A DNA stretch of 64,000 nucleotides. Origin: Rhizopus arrhizus. Taxonomy: Eukaryota; Mucoromycota; Mucoromycetes; Mucorales; Rhizopodaceae. The position numbers were made by a program, and so were the translations under genes. Each line of letters starts with the position of its first letter. Within the stretch, counting starts at the first letter, position 1. Shown here in pieces: positions 34,868-47,148 of the stretch. Below the pieces are notes generated by a model, which was given only the letters and a program-made list of their open reading frames with translations, was not told the DNA's origin and did not search any database. The stretch covers positions 992,001 to 1,056,000 of the forward strand of contig JAKZZE010000017.1 of assembly GCA_024220505.1 (NCBI GenBank), in the 5' to 3' direction.

Positions 34868-35891
34868 TAAACAAAAAAACTTATTTATTCTAATCACATC
34901 CCCTCTTTCCTTCTGATGATGAATTCAATCTACAAATCATTAGTTTATTTTTAAAGAAGTCCCTAAAGAATCATTTATTGTCCAAACATCAATTTAAACT
35001 CAGATCAACACATTCTATTCTCCTCTCTCTTCTTCATTTTCCCTAACATCCCTTTTAAAAATAAAGCAATCTAACCAAAATGATCTCAAGTCAGATTGAT
35101 TTTAATAGGATTTCTTTAAAGAAAAGATACTGTTCTTTGATATCAACAGTCGATACTATCTTTTGCTGACAGTTTATTTCAATTGACTGTGAATTTTAAA
35201 AGACATGAGCAACAAGTTGAGAAATAGATTGTATTACATGCTCAATTGTAAGTTTAAGCGATAAAAAGAAGTTGAATTTATTAATGTGAAGTATTAAAAT
35301 AATAATTCATTTAAAGGATGAAATAGATTAAACATCATCAATTGATATCCATTTGCACTACTGCATCACTGAGCTTGAAAAATAAAATAAAAGCATAAAT
35401 AAAGAAGATCTTCTTTTTCGATTGGTTGTGAAAAATGCATGTGATTTGTGTAAAACATGAAATAAAATGATTGGCTAAAATAAAAATTGATCTTCAGCTT
35501 ATGAGATGATTGAAGGTGACCATATAAAGCAATTTACATTTTTCATGCTTTCATTTAAGCGGTAAGTTTCATGCACAATTAATTTAATTGGTTGCATAAA
35601 GTTAAACTAAAGAAATACGATTTAAACAAGATTCAATTGATTCTTTATAAAAACAGGTTCAGGGGAGTAGACATATTCTCTTGTTTTCTTCTTTATGCAT
35701 TCATGCACCAGAAAAAGAAGAAGAATAAAAAAAAAAAAAAAAAGAGTAAAAACGGGAATTTAAAAAAAGGATCATGTGCTGATTGTGATCATAAGAACAG
35801 ACTGAATAAAATAAAAAAATAAAAATAAAAAAAATGGCGGAAATGTTTCAAAAGTTGATAAATTGTGGGGTTGAAACACAAACTTTAAATG

Positions 35892-35923
<32 letters not shown>

Positions 35924-35946
35924 CTTCTCTTTTTCTTTTTCTTAAA
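34868..35946. other. Intergenic upstream of the CSL gene
   Basis: About 1.1 kb of AT-rich DNA with A-runs near 35728-35745. The 76-codon frame at 35592-35822 is Lys-rich because of these runs and is not accepted. Likely contains the CSL promoter. Confidence 0.45.
35897..35923 (+). promoter_or_regulatory. Sense-strand T tract (27) before the CSL ATG
   Basis: Twenty-seven T end 23 bp before the start codon and are followed by a pyrimidine-rich leader. Likely a nucleosome-excluding promoter element or 5' UTR. Confidence 0.4.
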
Positions 35947-37988
35947 ATGAATTATCCAGAATTATTAACAAATGAAGTTGAATCTATTCCATCCTCTTGG
36001 TCTTCTAATTCATCAGGTTATCAACCACACGCTTCTTTATTCTCTCCAAGTTTTTTAGAAACATTAAAATTAGAAGATGAAAATGATTTTAATACAATAC
36101 ATCCTTCTGTTATCTATCATCATTCACCTCAAACTACAACTATTTCTTCACCCGATCATTCAAATTTATTTAATTTACAAGAAAATAAAATTTATTCAAA
36201 CAATCAACAAAAGAATCTCATTCAACATTATTTATCAACAAAACAAGGAGAAAAGAAAGTGACAATTTTGACTAGTAAAGTAGCTCAAAAGAGTTATGGA
36301 AATGAAAAAAGGTAAAGAAAAATAATTTAATTTTATTTAAAACTCATTTTTTCATCAGATTCTTATGTCCTCCTCCTTCTACTATCCTTTCTGGTACTGG
36401 TCACTGGTGGACAGCAAAACAATATCCTCCGAGTCTGACAATTCAAATCTCTGGTGAAAAGTTAAGTCATCAAGGTACGATTGATTGGTACAAGGATGGA
36501 AATCTATTGGATCAACCTTCTGCCGTTCTTTTAGCAAATCAAGGAAGTAATCTGATTGGTAATTGTGTATCCAAGCAATTGCATGTGAGTGGCGCAGATG
36601 AAAAGAGAAGAAAAGCTCAAGTTCAAGTCGAGATTCGATCAGGTCAAGGTACACCCATTGGTACCTTTCATTCAAAACCTATTAAAGTGATCAGTAAACC
36701 ATCCAAGAAAAGACAGAGTGTTAAAAATATGGATCTCTGTATTCATCATGGCACAACAGTTGCCTTATTCAATCGTGTACGAGCTCAGACAATCTCCACA
36801 AAATATCTCGGTGTTTCTTCTCTTGACAGTCAACAAAAGGACAGAGGTACTTGTTTTGTCACTCGAACAACCTCTTGGGATCCATTCCTCATCTACATTG
36901 TCGATCTCTCTCGTTCTCCTAATACACCTTCCCCAGTTCCATTCAGTCATCATCCCACTATTTCTCACTATCCTCCTCCTCCTGCTATCGCCATTCAAAA
37001 TCATCAGGGTTCACTTGCCCTTCATTATAATCAACCTATCGTATTACAGTGTGTCTCTACCGGTTTGGTCAGTCCGGTGTTGATCATCCGTCGAGTGGAG
37101 AAAGGTAGCATGGTGATGGGTGGTAATCGTCTGAATGATCTTTCTTATCCTACAGGTGGTGAGTGGGGTGATGAAGCCTTGGGTGATCCTGTCTCTCAAC
37201 TTCACAAAGTCGGATTTCAAATCGTTCAAGATCCATCCATCGCACAATACAACAAGTCTACTTTTCAGGAACAAGACAAGTTCTTTTTACCCCCTGTCAC
37301 CCACTGGACCTTACCTCAATCATCTCCCACTATTAATTATCTCGCCTGTATTAATGATGTCGTCGGTATGCATCGAGTGACGGATGAGAGAAAGATCGTG
37401 AGTCGATTTACTACAGAAATCGAAGACATCAAGATGGCTGTTCGTAAACGTCGTCTATCCTATCAGCAACACAGTACTACAGTAAAAAGTTCCAATCGTC
37501 GTAGGGTGAATTCTTTAAATGATGAATTGTTATCAAGACATGTTGGTGGCGACGCTGGTCGTTGTCCTGATCAACCCTTAAATGGTGATTGTTGGACTGA
37601 AGATGTTTCGGATTCAGCCGTCTGGACTATTGTTGGTACAAATTCGACTAGTTTTGCCTTCTGGACACCTCCTGATTATTCCAAACCATTTTTTGATCTT
37701 CAAGACTTTCCCTATGTTGAATCTATCCAATCATTATCCAGTACAGTCTTGTCTCTTGTAGGTGAACACTTTACATCTGATCTAACCGTTTGGTTTGGTG
37801 ACGTGCCATCGATCCAAACGGAGTTCAAATCAAATCAACTCCTCTCCTGTACTGTGCCTGAGCGACATGAATTATTGGATAGTTTTTCAACTCAGTTAGA
37901 CCTCGACACAAACAGGCATAAAATACCTCTTCTTTTGGTTCAAGAAGATGGTATCATTTATAATTCACTGCTGTTTTATTCATTTTAA
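35947..37988 (+). CDS. CSL (CBF1/Su(H)/LAG-1) transcription factor
   Basis: Two exons (35947-36311 and 36359-37988; 47-bp intron) give 664 aa. The diagnostic CSL DNA-binding signature is split by the intron: QKSYGNEKR in exon 1, FLCPPPSTIL in exon 2. Further conserved parts are CVSKQLHVSGADEKRR (Rel-homology N-terminal domain) and TKYLGVSS...TSWDPFLIYIVD (beta-trefoil entry). The trefoil continues with LQCVSTGLVSPVLIIRRVEKG, and the protein ends with an IPT-like module (SLSSTVLSLVGEHFTSDLTV). CSL proteins bind GTGGGAA-type sites; in animals they mediate Notch signalling. Fungi have no Notch, and their CSL proteins influence adhesion, cell-cycle and morphology. Residues 1-100 are Ser-rich and disordered. 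Start: the first ATG after the T tract. Confidence 0.95.
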
Positions 37989-38472
37989 CAATGACATGTC
38001 TATGTTTCTATAGTGATCTCACTAATTGTATATTCTTCTCTATGTCTTGATCTTATGTTTTTATTTTTATGCATTCATATATATGGTTCCTTAATTATAT
38101 ATACATCTACGCACATTTATATATAAAACTATACATGTAGGATGAACTTGTTCATATCATCCTTTGCTTAATAAATACAGCTCAATCTTTCCCCCCTCTT
38201 TTTTTGTTTTCTTTTATTGACATTTACTTTTTCTTTCCAAATAAAGCAAGCATTTTTTGTTTAATTACTGTCAAGATAAACAAATGAAAATATAAAAAGA
38301 AGGTTGATCATCATTTATATAAAAATATACCTTTCTATGTATGTGTATGTATGTTTAGATATGTGACGAGTATGGACATTCTTTTTTTTTTTTTTTTTAA
38401 TTCAAAAAAAGGTACTCCCCAACAATCTTTTTTTTTTTTTTAAAAAAAAAAATAGTATTACTTTCACAAAGC
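37989..38472. other. Intergenic between CSL and PHD genes
   Basis: Contains a T run and adjoining A/T tracts at about 38381-38452. No gene seen. It should carry the CSL terminator and the promoter of the PHD gene. Confidence 0.4.
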
Positions 38473-39491
38473 ATGAAAAGAACTAGTTTACAAGATAGTT
38501 CAAAGTAAAAGAAATAGCGATTAAAAGAACAATTTTTAATCTTTAAATACTTAGCCATTCCAAACCATTGGATTCAGTAGAGAATACAATTGAATTAACA
38601 AGATGCTCATCTCAAAGATTAAGAAACAAAAGAAACTTTAAAACTATCCAATCTTCCACAGAAGAACAAAAACATACCAACAAGCGAATTCAAATAGAAA
38701 ATTATCGTCATGTCTTTTGTGATCATTCCAAAAAAACCACTTTAATGAAAAAACTCGTTCCACAAACGTTCACCACAGATATCCAACATGAAAAAGTAGA
38801 GCAAACAAAAAGGCCAACGATGGGCGGTAAAACAATTGGCTCTATCCATAAAGCAGAGCCCATGTCTTCTCAAGAACTCAAATTACTCAGCCGTCGTATC
38901 AATCCTCATGAACCACTACCGTCACCACACGCGTCACCTCGAAAGCCACCACTACCAAACATCAATAAAAAATCTACGCTTCGTCAATTTATCTGTGAGC
39001 CGTGTAACAAACACTACAAGACCCGGAATGGTCTTGCTTATCATCATGAAAGATGTAAATATCGCAAGACAGAAGTCAAGGTCATCATTCAGTGTACATG
39101 TTCAAATAATTCGACAGAGGGCACCATGATTGAATGTACCCAGTGTCGCACTTGGCTTCATATGAAATGTGTTCAAGAAACAGTCAAACAACAGCAAGAA
39201 GATAGTTTTGTTTGTCCTCGTTGCTTGCCACCACCACCAGAAGAGGACTCTTTTGATTTCCTTCGCTTCTTTTCAGATGAATCGTTTAATGCGTTTATAG
39301 ATGAAGGAACAAGTATCGATTTTAATTCGGTTGATTGGTGTAATGATATGCCTTCCTTGTTAGATAATTATACTACATCCGAAACATTTTCTTCAAATAA
39401 CAATATACCTTCTTCTCCTATCTTACAATCCGACTGGCTTCATTTTACACATCTCATTGATGACTTTAGTAATAAAAATGATGAACTTTAA
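38473..39491 (+). CDS. C2H2-like plus PHD-finger protein
   Basis: Two exons: 38473-38504 (MKRTSLQDSS) and 38555-39491, joined across a 50-bp intron, give 322 aa. The long exon alone has no ATG before its conserved part; the short first exon supplies the start in the right phase. Around residue 155 lies a C2H2-like knuckle (CEPCNKHYKTRNGLAYHHERC). A PHD finger follows directly (CTCSNNSTEGTMIECTQCRTWLHMKCV...CPRC). The C-terminal 100 residues are acidic and aromatic, suggesting an activation region. PHD fingers read histone tails, commonly H3K4me; here the conserved WLHxxCV cage position is present. The pairing with a C2H2 knuckle is found in fungal transcription or chromatin regulators. Function is inferred from domains only. 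Confidence 0.82.
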
Positions 39492-39699
39492 AAATACCTG
39501 TATTCAAAAGATGTCACTTTCAAAAAAAAAAAAATTCATCATTTACTTTTCATTTGATTAAAGTCCTAGCACTCTATTGACATGAACAGGTTTTAACAAT
39601 CCCAAAAGACAAAATGATCATTAAGCAAATCATGAACAAATGGACTATTCATCTTTTCCCAAACGGCCTACCCTCGATCAGAGACACCTTGTTTTAATT
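39492..39699. other. Short intergenic stretch
   Basis: PHD gene 3' region with an A-run near 39521-39533. Nothing else seen. Confidence 0.4.
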
Positions 39700-40180
39700 T
39701 TTTTTTTTCTTTGAATTAAATGCTTGGTACCACTGTGAAGAAAAGTCGCCTTATGTTCAACTATGCTTACTTTATACATATCTGTCAGATAGGTATTGTG
39801 AAGAAGGCTACAAGAGACATGTGTCAAAAGTATCTGACAAAAGTGAAACAATGCAGTACTTGTTTGGTAGCCTATTGAAAATATGTCAAGATGCTGCACA
39901 TCCTCTTCAACTATTTGCATTGGCCCATGTCCATCTATTTTTCGTCTTTTGGATACCAGAGATATTGAATCAGTAGTCAGTGAGCTCAAAAAAGATGAAG
40001 AAGGAAAAGATGGCCTCAAAAAGGGTATTACAGGTATTCAAACAGACAGTATGTTTTGCTGTAGGAGTCTATTCTGACTGGTTCTATCTTTGTTTCAAAC
40101 TGTAGAGTGGTACGATCTCAAGGCTGATATTTAAAAAGTGGGTTGTGAATTTTGTATTCAAGCCATCTTTTATTCACATT
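39700..40180 (+). pseudogene. 5'-truncated, frameshifted gene fragment, unrecognised
   Basis: One frame reads on from about 39705 (FELNAWYHCEEKSPYVQLCL, then SDRYCEEGYKRHVSKVSDKS, LLKICQDAAHPLQLFALAHV) and then moves into another frame at a run of five T near 39937-39941 (LLDTRDIESVVSELKKDEEG). A plausible intron (GTATGT...CTGTAG, about 40050-40106) leads to WYDLKADI and then stops. One extra T would restore the first junction, but the later stops and the missing 5' end show a fragment. The composition is clearly protein-like (Cys and aromatic residues, helices), but I do not recognise the family. Confidence 0.5.
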
Positions 40181-41387
40181 TTGAAAAATAGCTTCATGAT
40201 AAGAAGCAAAAAAAGCATCTTTACAGCACGCTTTGATATGTTTTCCAATCATACCTACAGCCAGTGTGCCATGTGGGCCACTAAAAGAAAAAGGAAAGGA
40301 TGTGATTCTGACATGAGATGCAGTGTTTGTAATAATTGTGGTGGGTTGAAGAGAGGTGGGCGTTGTGGTATAAATAAAGCGAATTGCGGTTCCTTTAACA
40401 GCAATCTTTTTAACCTATGGGTTAGAATATGATTGAAAAATGATCGAGATAGGTCAGATTTTATGATGAAGGCTATCAATAGTACATCCACTAGACTGGT
40501 GATAACCTTAAAGATTTGAAGCATAATCACATAAGGCTTTATAAAACAGTGCGGTGACAATCTTTTCGATGAGAATAAAAGAGCATTTGGTATGGTTAAG
40601 GAAGGAAACACAATGGGTGCTTGTAACAGATGTGAGTAACTTGGTTATAGAAGATGACTGATGAATTCCAACGTTCACCTAACATCAAACCTTTTGAATT
40701 AACAGTTGTGAGGATGTGGCACCTTGACCTAAAAGAAATGTGGCACATCTTTCTCAAAATGAATTGCACAAAGCGAGTTTGCTGTAAACTTGAATTTTTT
40801 TTTAAAAGAATAAATAAAAATCTAAAATATGACTCATTATGCTTCCTTTTGTGATTTAAACCAGTATGAATCATAATTCGTTGGATGTACATTCGATAAT
40901 GAAGGTGATTCGCATCTGAATGCATTCTGTTTTAGTTATTGAAGGTGAACCTATCAGTAGGAATTTCTGATATTAAAGAATTAAGGTTGCATCTCTCTGT
41001 TTTATACTTGAGCCAGGGTGACCGGTCTTTATCTTTTTATCTTGTCTATCTTGATCTGCTTGTTTCAAATGAATCATTATTTATCCTCATCTTAACGTTT
41101 GATTTTGAGACAAGACCTTAACTCCTAATGACCGAGCAATGCTAGGCAAGTTCCACTGATATTATTGTAAAATTAAATTCTTTTGATGACTATTAAAAGT
41201 AATCTAATTAGTATCTTGTATAGTTTAATTGAACACTTTATGACAAGCTAGGAGCATTTTTTTTTTTTGAAAAAAAAAAGAAAAGAAGAAAAAGGGGAGA
41301 TTGAAAATAAGCACTTTATATAACAAAATCAACCATTTGTCTTTTTTGCTGAGGATCCAATCTTTGTGGATGCGATGATATCAATGG

Positions 41388-41414
41388 TTACCATGGTAAT
41401 CAGGATGCCACGTG
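41388..41414. promoter_or_regulatory. Palindrome TTACCATGGTAA with nearby CACGTG E-box
   Basis: A perfect 12-bp palindrome (41388-41399) is followed 10 bp later by CACGTG (41409-41414), the classic site for bHLH factors. Both stand in an otherwise AT-rich region 3.5 kb before the bHLH gene. Function is only a suggestion. Confidence 0.25.
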
Positions 41415-44400
41415 TCGGTTCTTGAATAAAGCAACAATGATAAATGCAAAGCTTTTATTTTAATTTATAGCCTACGGACTCTTTTCATGTTACAAATCCG
41501 GTAGGTTCAGTCATCTTTTTATTTGTAAGTCTCACTGGTCCATTCATGGCAAATAGCCTCGTGGTTGTATCAATGTTGCAATTATTTCTTCAATCTACTT
41601 TTATCTGTGCATCAAAGTGGACGAGTTCGGGGGGTGTTACATTTTCTTTCCAACATTTAAAAAAACCGAAAAGAAAGGATCAAAAGAACCTTCTTTTTTG
41701 TTGCAATTGGTGTTTTTTAATTAAACTTTATTTTTATTTTTTTCCTTGTTTCTTGACTGGTTATTTGTAATTATAAAAGACTAATTTTTATATATAAAAT
41801 AATCAAGTTTGTTAGTGAAACCTGTTATTCTAATGTTTGTTACAAATTGAAGAAATGATCAATATCTCTCTGCGTTCCATAAAGAAATCACAAAGCGCAG
41901 TTTTTTTTTTTTTTTTTTTCTTTTTTTCTTTCTTTCTTGTTCGGCGCGCGCGTCTGTAGAAAAAGAATATCACTTTGTAGTTGTACACATGAAGTATAAT
42001 TAAATGTATGACATGTGGATCAGTAAGTAAGCCATTTTTGGATAAGAAAAATGCATGGTTTAGACTTTTTATTTAAATTTATCTATTCAATACATACGTC
42101 CGCGCACCCTCGATTTTTGACTTTATATGGAAAATGTTTGTGTCATGTTTATTTATATTTAGAAAAATTAGGGGTAAGAACATGGTCCCATTCTTTCAAT
42201 ACAAATACAAAACAAGTTCCCCAACTATTTTTTCATCTCACAATCTCTCTTTCTCTCTCTCTGTTTTCTTCTTCCCCATTTATTTTGAATTAAAGTGTTT
42301 CTAGAACAAGATGATTCATAATAAAAGGTATGACAAAAGGGCAAATGCATGGGTGTTACAAGTGTAACCATAGTATCTGTCATTTAATATTTGAAGGGGG
42401 AGGGAAGAAAGGGTTTAGTGACAGTAAGGATATTTTTTAAACCAAGATTGGACTTGCATGATATAGAATTATGAATGTAACAGAAAACAAGGCATCTGCT
42501 GTGCTTACACATGATCGATTTGAAAGAAAGAAAAAAAAATAAAAGAAAGGGAGTGTTTTATTGATCTCAGACGTGTTACACGTCTTCTACGTCAGAGACG
42601 AACTGCAAAATGTTAGTGCAAAACAATGTTTCTGTTTTGATATTTTTTTTTGTTTGTTTGTTTAATACACAAGCTGATGCAGTATTTTGTTTAAATGATG
42701 TAAAGCAATCCATCTATTTTGCACTAGAACCTTTTTTTACTTTTCCCTTTCTTTAAGGATAGCTGTTGTACACTTTTTTTTAATAGAACGCGTCCTTTTC
42801 CCCCAACCTTGCCACAACAAAAAAAAAAAAGACTTTTTTAAGCAAACGAGGAAAGCCTGAAAATACCTTGGCACTTATCATTAACCGTGCATCTCCTCCC
42901 TATAAGGGGGAGAGGAACACTTAAAGGAACCCTTTTGTGTAGACAAGCTGTTTGCTGCCGAATCCAAGGTCTTTTTTTTTCCTCCCAAAATAAAAATTCT
43001 TTTTCATATTTAGGCGCAGATACAATGAGCCACGTTGTATGCATACTTTTTACAATGTAAAAAGGATCATAAAAAGGAATTTTTTACTACTTCCAGGAAA
43101 AAAAAAATTATTCTTTAATTCCCCTATAAAAAACTGGTGTGATATTAATTATCAGATTTCATTTAAAAGAGAGAAAGTAGTAGTGGAAACATAAATTATC
43201 TGCAGGTTTATATAAAGACTGAGAGAAAGAGAGGGAGATCATATGAGTCACCCGATGCATGTCAGTTTCTTTCTGCTTTTTAAAGATATTCTAATGAAAC
43301 TGTAGGTTTATATGTCAATTATGAACTTATTTTGTAGCTTTTATTTTACTCTTGGTGAAACCAAAAAGGGTTCAGGACAAAGAGAAAGAGAAAGAGGGAG
43401 GGACAAGGGCGGAAATAAAAGTCCTTAATAAACAAGTTGTATGCTTAAAGCAATCTTGTATAGATGATTTAGCATCCAACAAGAATCAACCTTTTCTCTC
43501 TTTTTGCCTTTGCTTCTCTCTACTTTTACCTTTCTCTGTCTCCTCTTTGCTCCTTTTTTTTACAGAATAAAAAACCAAGCAATCCTATATGCCTAAAGGG
43601 AATAAAGTTTGTTTTGCATATCTCAGTGAATTCTCCTTTCATAAAAGAAAAAAAAAAAAAAAAAAAAAAAGGCTGAGGTGATTAATTATGAAGCCAGTTG
43701 ATGAATCATACATCACTCTTGTTTTATTTTATATCCAGAATTTCTACTCTCTTCTTATAGTGTCTTATTAAAGATAATTTTTTAATAAATTTGTATACAA
43801 AATGTTGTATTAAAGGGAAAAAAAGATAAAATTGCACAACCTTACCTCTCTTTGTCCTCCACCCCCTTATTTTTCTTTTGATTCCCCCACACTCCTTTTT
43901 CTCACCTGTTCAATCCTCCTAGTCTCCCCCAAATAAAACCAGGCTTGAAATCAAGATTATAATCTCAATCGTTGATAAACAATATACTTGCCCCTTTTGA
44001 AAACAAAAAGAAAATAGAATATTCTGTATAACATCACATTCACAATGTCCTTTATAAAAACAGCAAGTTGTACAAATCCTAAAACGCATTAAGAAACGTT
44101 TATTTATTTTTTCATTGTTCCGTTAAAGATCGATCGCGCAGCTGAAAAGAGATTCTTCTCTCTTTTTTTTTGGGGGGGGAGAAAGAAGTCTGTTTGAATC
44201 TGCTTTGTTATGCAAGATTTAACAAAGGAAATAAGATGCATGTTTGAAGTCATATCTACGTTATTCCTTTGTCATTTTAATAATTAAATAACAAAATGAG
44301 AAGAAAAAAGGGCTTTTACAACCAAATGGTTTATTAAATAGAAACATTATTTTTTTCTATTTTATCTTTCTTTAAAACTAAACTTATGCAATCTACATGA

Positions 44401-44795
44401 GTTCTAGGCATCCAAAAAGACTTTAAATGTATTTGCTTCATGTGGCGTCCAAGTAAAATTAGAATTGGGGGGAGGGGGAGGGAGTTGGTACTCCGAGGTG
44501 ATGATAACTTTCTTCTTTTTTGACATTTCAAATTTCCTAAAAAAGAAAGCGCTTTTTTTATATGAAATATATAGAAAGCGGCATATTCGGGCGAAAATGT
44601 TGAATAAGGTAACATGATTTATAAACCAATAATTTGTGCTTTAAACCTATTGTTGATCATTAATATATAAAACTAAGTCGTGTTACCTCTCTCTCTTTCT
44701 CTCCCCCCCCCCCTCCTCCTCCTCTCCCCTTCTCTTTGAATTCTGCAGCTTACCTTTCTCTCCTCTTTCCCCCGCCGCGTTTTTTTGTACTCCCA

Positions 44796-44816
44796 TTTAT
44801 AAAATATATAAAAAGC
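44796..44816 (+). promoter_or_regulatory. TATA-like element of the bHLH gene
   Basis: TTTATAAAATATATAAAAAGC lies about 75-95 bp before the ATG at 44891, following a C-rich/pyrimidine tract (44700-44735) and a GC-rich block (CCGCCGCG, 44772-44779). It looks like a focused TATA promoter, which is uncommon for the other genes here. Confidence 0.45.
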
Positions 44817-44890
44817 AGCTCGTCTGTCTTCATCTTTCTTTCTTCTCTTTTCATCAACATTTTCTTCTTCTTTATTCTATCATATAAATA

Positions 44891-46022
44891 ATGCCTTCTG
44901 AAAAATTCAGAATCACAACCAACGGTCAATCTTTAAGAAACCCAAATAATACATTTTTTGGTAAAAAAAATCCTTTTTTTTTTGTTTTATCTTTTATATT
45001 AAATGTATCCCATTTTAGACATGACATTATCAGCCAACCTGACTTTAGATGAAAGGTACAATGAAAAAAAAAATTTTTTTCATCTAAATCCTAAACTCAC
45101 AAAATAAAACAGTAGCGATATCTCTGCTCATAACGATAGAAGATCAGCACATAATGCCTTAGAACGTCAAAGACGTGAACATCTTAACCTAAAGTTTCAA
45201 CAACTTGCCCATGCTCTTCCATCACTGCAATCTGTTCGTAGACCAAGCAAAGCAACCATTGTTACAAAATCGCTAGAGTTTGGTAAAAAAAAAAAAAAAA
45301 AATTTTTTTCGTTCGTACCTGAATATTAAACTTTTTAATAGTTTCATCAAGTTTAAAGAGAGAAACTGAATTTATGTCTGAAATCGAATCTTTACGATTG
45401 GAAAATGAAAGACTTCGAAAACAAGCAGAGCAAGCCTCTGCTAGTATTAAAAAAAGACAACAAACAGAAGAAAAAGCCCAAGATAATAAAACTTCTAGCA
45501 CAAATAGTGAAGCACAACTTTCACCACCACCTACGCCTAAATCGATTAAAGAACAAGCTGTTGTTCAAGAAAAACAACATCCTCAAAAGAGACAACGACA
45601 AGATGAACAAGAAGATAATAAACGACCTCAAAAAAAGAAATTAGTCAAACAAGAACGAACTTCATTTCAACCATCATCAAATAGTTATTTTGAATCTTAT
45701 AACAACAATGATATGAATACAAATTTATTATTTATGAGCATGTATGATAACAATCAACCCGCACTTCCTATTGTGCCAATCTCAGAAGCTTATAGTAACC
45801 TGATGAACCCCATGCTCTTGGCTAATTATTATAATCCAGATAACTGTAAGTTAATTATATTAAGCATGCATCAAAATATCTAAATGAATTCATTAGTAAC
45901 TTATGAACAAGATAACTTACTCTATTTACCATGAATTGCTATACCCCCTCCTACTTCTCAATATATTTACAGTACTGGCTTCAAGTAAATACTATTTTCT
46001 TCTTCTTTGTATATGTGTATAG
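44891..46022 (+). CDS. bHLH transcription factor (MAX/MYC-like zipper type)
   Basis: Five exons (44891-44960, 45019-45055, 45113-45282, 45342-45845, 45973-46022) give 276 aa. The bHLH region spans exons 3-4: basic RRSAHNALERQRREHLNLKF (His, Glu and Arg at the E-box-reading positions), loop with RRPSKATIVTKSLEFV, then helix 2 running into a short leucine-zipper-like coil (ESLRLENERLRKQAEQA). The H-E-R residues predict binding to CACGTG. A Gln/Lys-rich linker and an Asn-rich tail follow. Exon 5 is short and its boundary is the least certain part; the product could instead end within the intron after PDN. Role as dimerising regulator inferred from family. Confidence 0.87.
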
Positions 46023-47038
46023 CAAACTTTTTTTTTTTTTTCTTGTACAAAATTATAATAAAAACATGATTACCCAATAAACATCATCTATTTTTTTTTT
46101 CTCTCGATCGTATTGGTCATTTTGACATCTCTTTGTACTCCCCACACGAAACGCGTTCATGACTACAAGATGAGGGGGCGCTGTGAGAAAAAGATAACAA
46201 ACATACTTTAAAAGGGAATCCTTTTACGTATAAAAATCGATCATTTTCTAATAATTACTGATCCCTACTTCTTTTTCTCAACCCAAGTGTTACAGTGAAC
46301 ACAAAATAATCATTTTCACGTAAAATGTAATAGAATTTGGTGACAATTCGCCGATCTTTGTCTGTACACACTTGTTATATTCCAAATTTGGTATTCGGTC
46401 TTTTTATTCAAATTGCATCCTATTTCCGCGATAAATTTCATGCAAACCATACTAAATTATTCCTCTTTGGCCGTGCACTTGCCCTGCATATATCTTTCCT
46501 CTTGGCATCCCTCTCCCTTTCTCTTCTTTTTTTTTTTTTTTTTACTCACACCTAAAACTTCAATTTTTTTTATAAAACACATTCGTTTTAATTCATTGGC
46601 CAAAAAAAACCCTCTTTTTTTTTGTGGCGTAATTTATATGTAAAATGCAACTACGTGGCGTGCTTGTGTATACACAATATCCAAGTGCTGAGTTAACTCA
46701 CTATATTTGGTAACTGCCTCGTTTCTTTATAAATATGCTCTTGTCGTGCAAAAAAAGGGAGAGCGGGGAGGAAGGGAGGATAAAGAGAGCTTATTACGAT
46801 CAAATTTCGTACTTTTTTATACGACTACTTTTTCGAATTTTTTTACAAAAGGAACACGCAGAGTGCGGACATTAAAAAGTCGATCAGGGCAAAGCTTTAT
46901 GTTTTAATAAAGGAGAGATGCTACATGAATAAATAAATAAAAAAAAAAAAAAAAAGAAAGCACTATTAATGAAAAAGAAAGAGAATACCAATTTCAGTGT
47001 AAAAAAATATATCGCCTGATACTCTTTGTAGACTTGTG

Positions 47039-47079
47039 TTTTTTATTTTTTAATGTTTTTTATTTTTTAATGTTTTTTA
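47039..47079. repeat. Tandem repeat, 17-bp unit
   Basis: The unit TTTTTTATTTTTTAATG occurs twice head to tail and a third time in part. A replication-slippage array about 70 bp upstream of the pseudouridine synthase ATG. Confidence 0.8.
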
Positions 47080-47109
47080 TGCAGTTGTTTTATATTAAAA
47101 AAGTGGCTT

Positions 47110-47136
47110 TTAATTTTTTAATTTTTTAATTTTTTT
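47110..47136. repeat. Tandem repeat, 9-bp unit (TAATTTTTT)x3
   Basis: Three copies directly before the ATG at 47149, within the presumed promoter or 5' UTR. Confidence 0.8.
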
Positions 47137-47148
47137 TACCTTTTGAAA

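Larger units (their letters stand above)
40181..44890. other. Long intergenic region upstream of the bHLH gene
   Basis: About 4.7 kb with no convincing gene. It holds low-complexity DNA: T/A runs (41261-41282, 41901-41919, 43650-43671), purine-rich stretches near 43380-43400, pyrimidine-rich stretches at 44689-44735, and a short CG-alternating block GGCGCGCGCG (41942-41951) standing out in AT-rich DNA. A 12-bp palindrome and a CACGTG box lie at 41388-41414. Frames of 60-120 codons (for example 40255-40611 minus) were judged non-coding. The length suits extended control DNA for the regulatory gene downstream. Confidence 0.45.
46023..47148. other. Intergenic with low-complexity repeats
   Basis: No gene recognised. 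Several T- and A-runs, and two small tandem arrays at its right end are listed separately. Frames near 46337-46643 and 46707-46907 are not convincing. Confidence 0.45.

Noticed and set aside
35592..35822. 76-codon Lys-rich frame
   Set aside because: Created by A-runs upstream of the CSL gene.
40255..40611. 118-codon minus-strand frame
   Set aside because: Looks hydrophobic, but overlaps pseudogene-like plus-strand sequence and has no recognisable domain.
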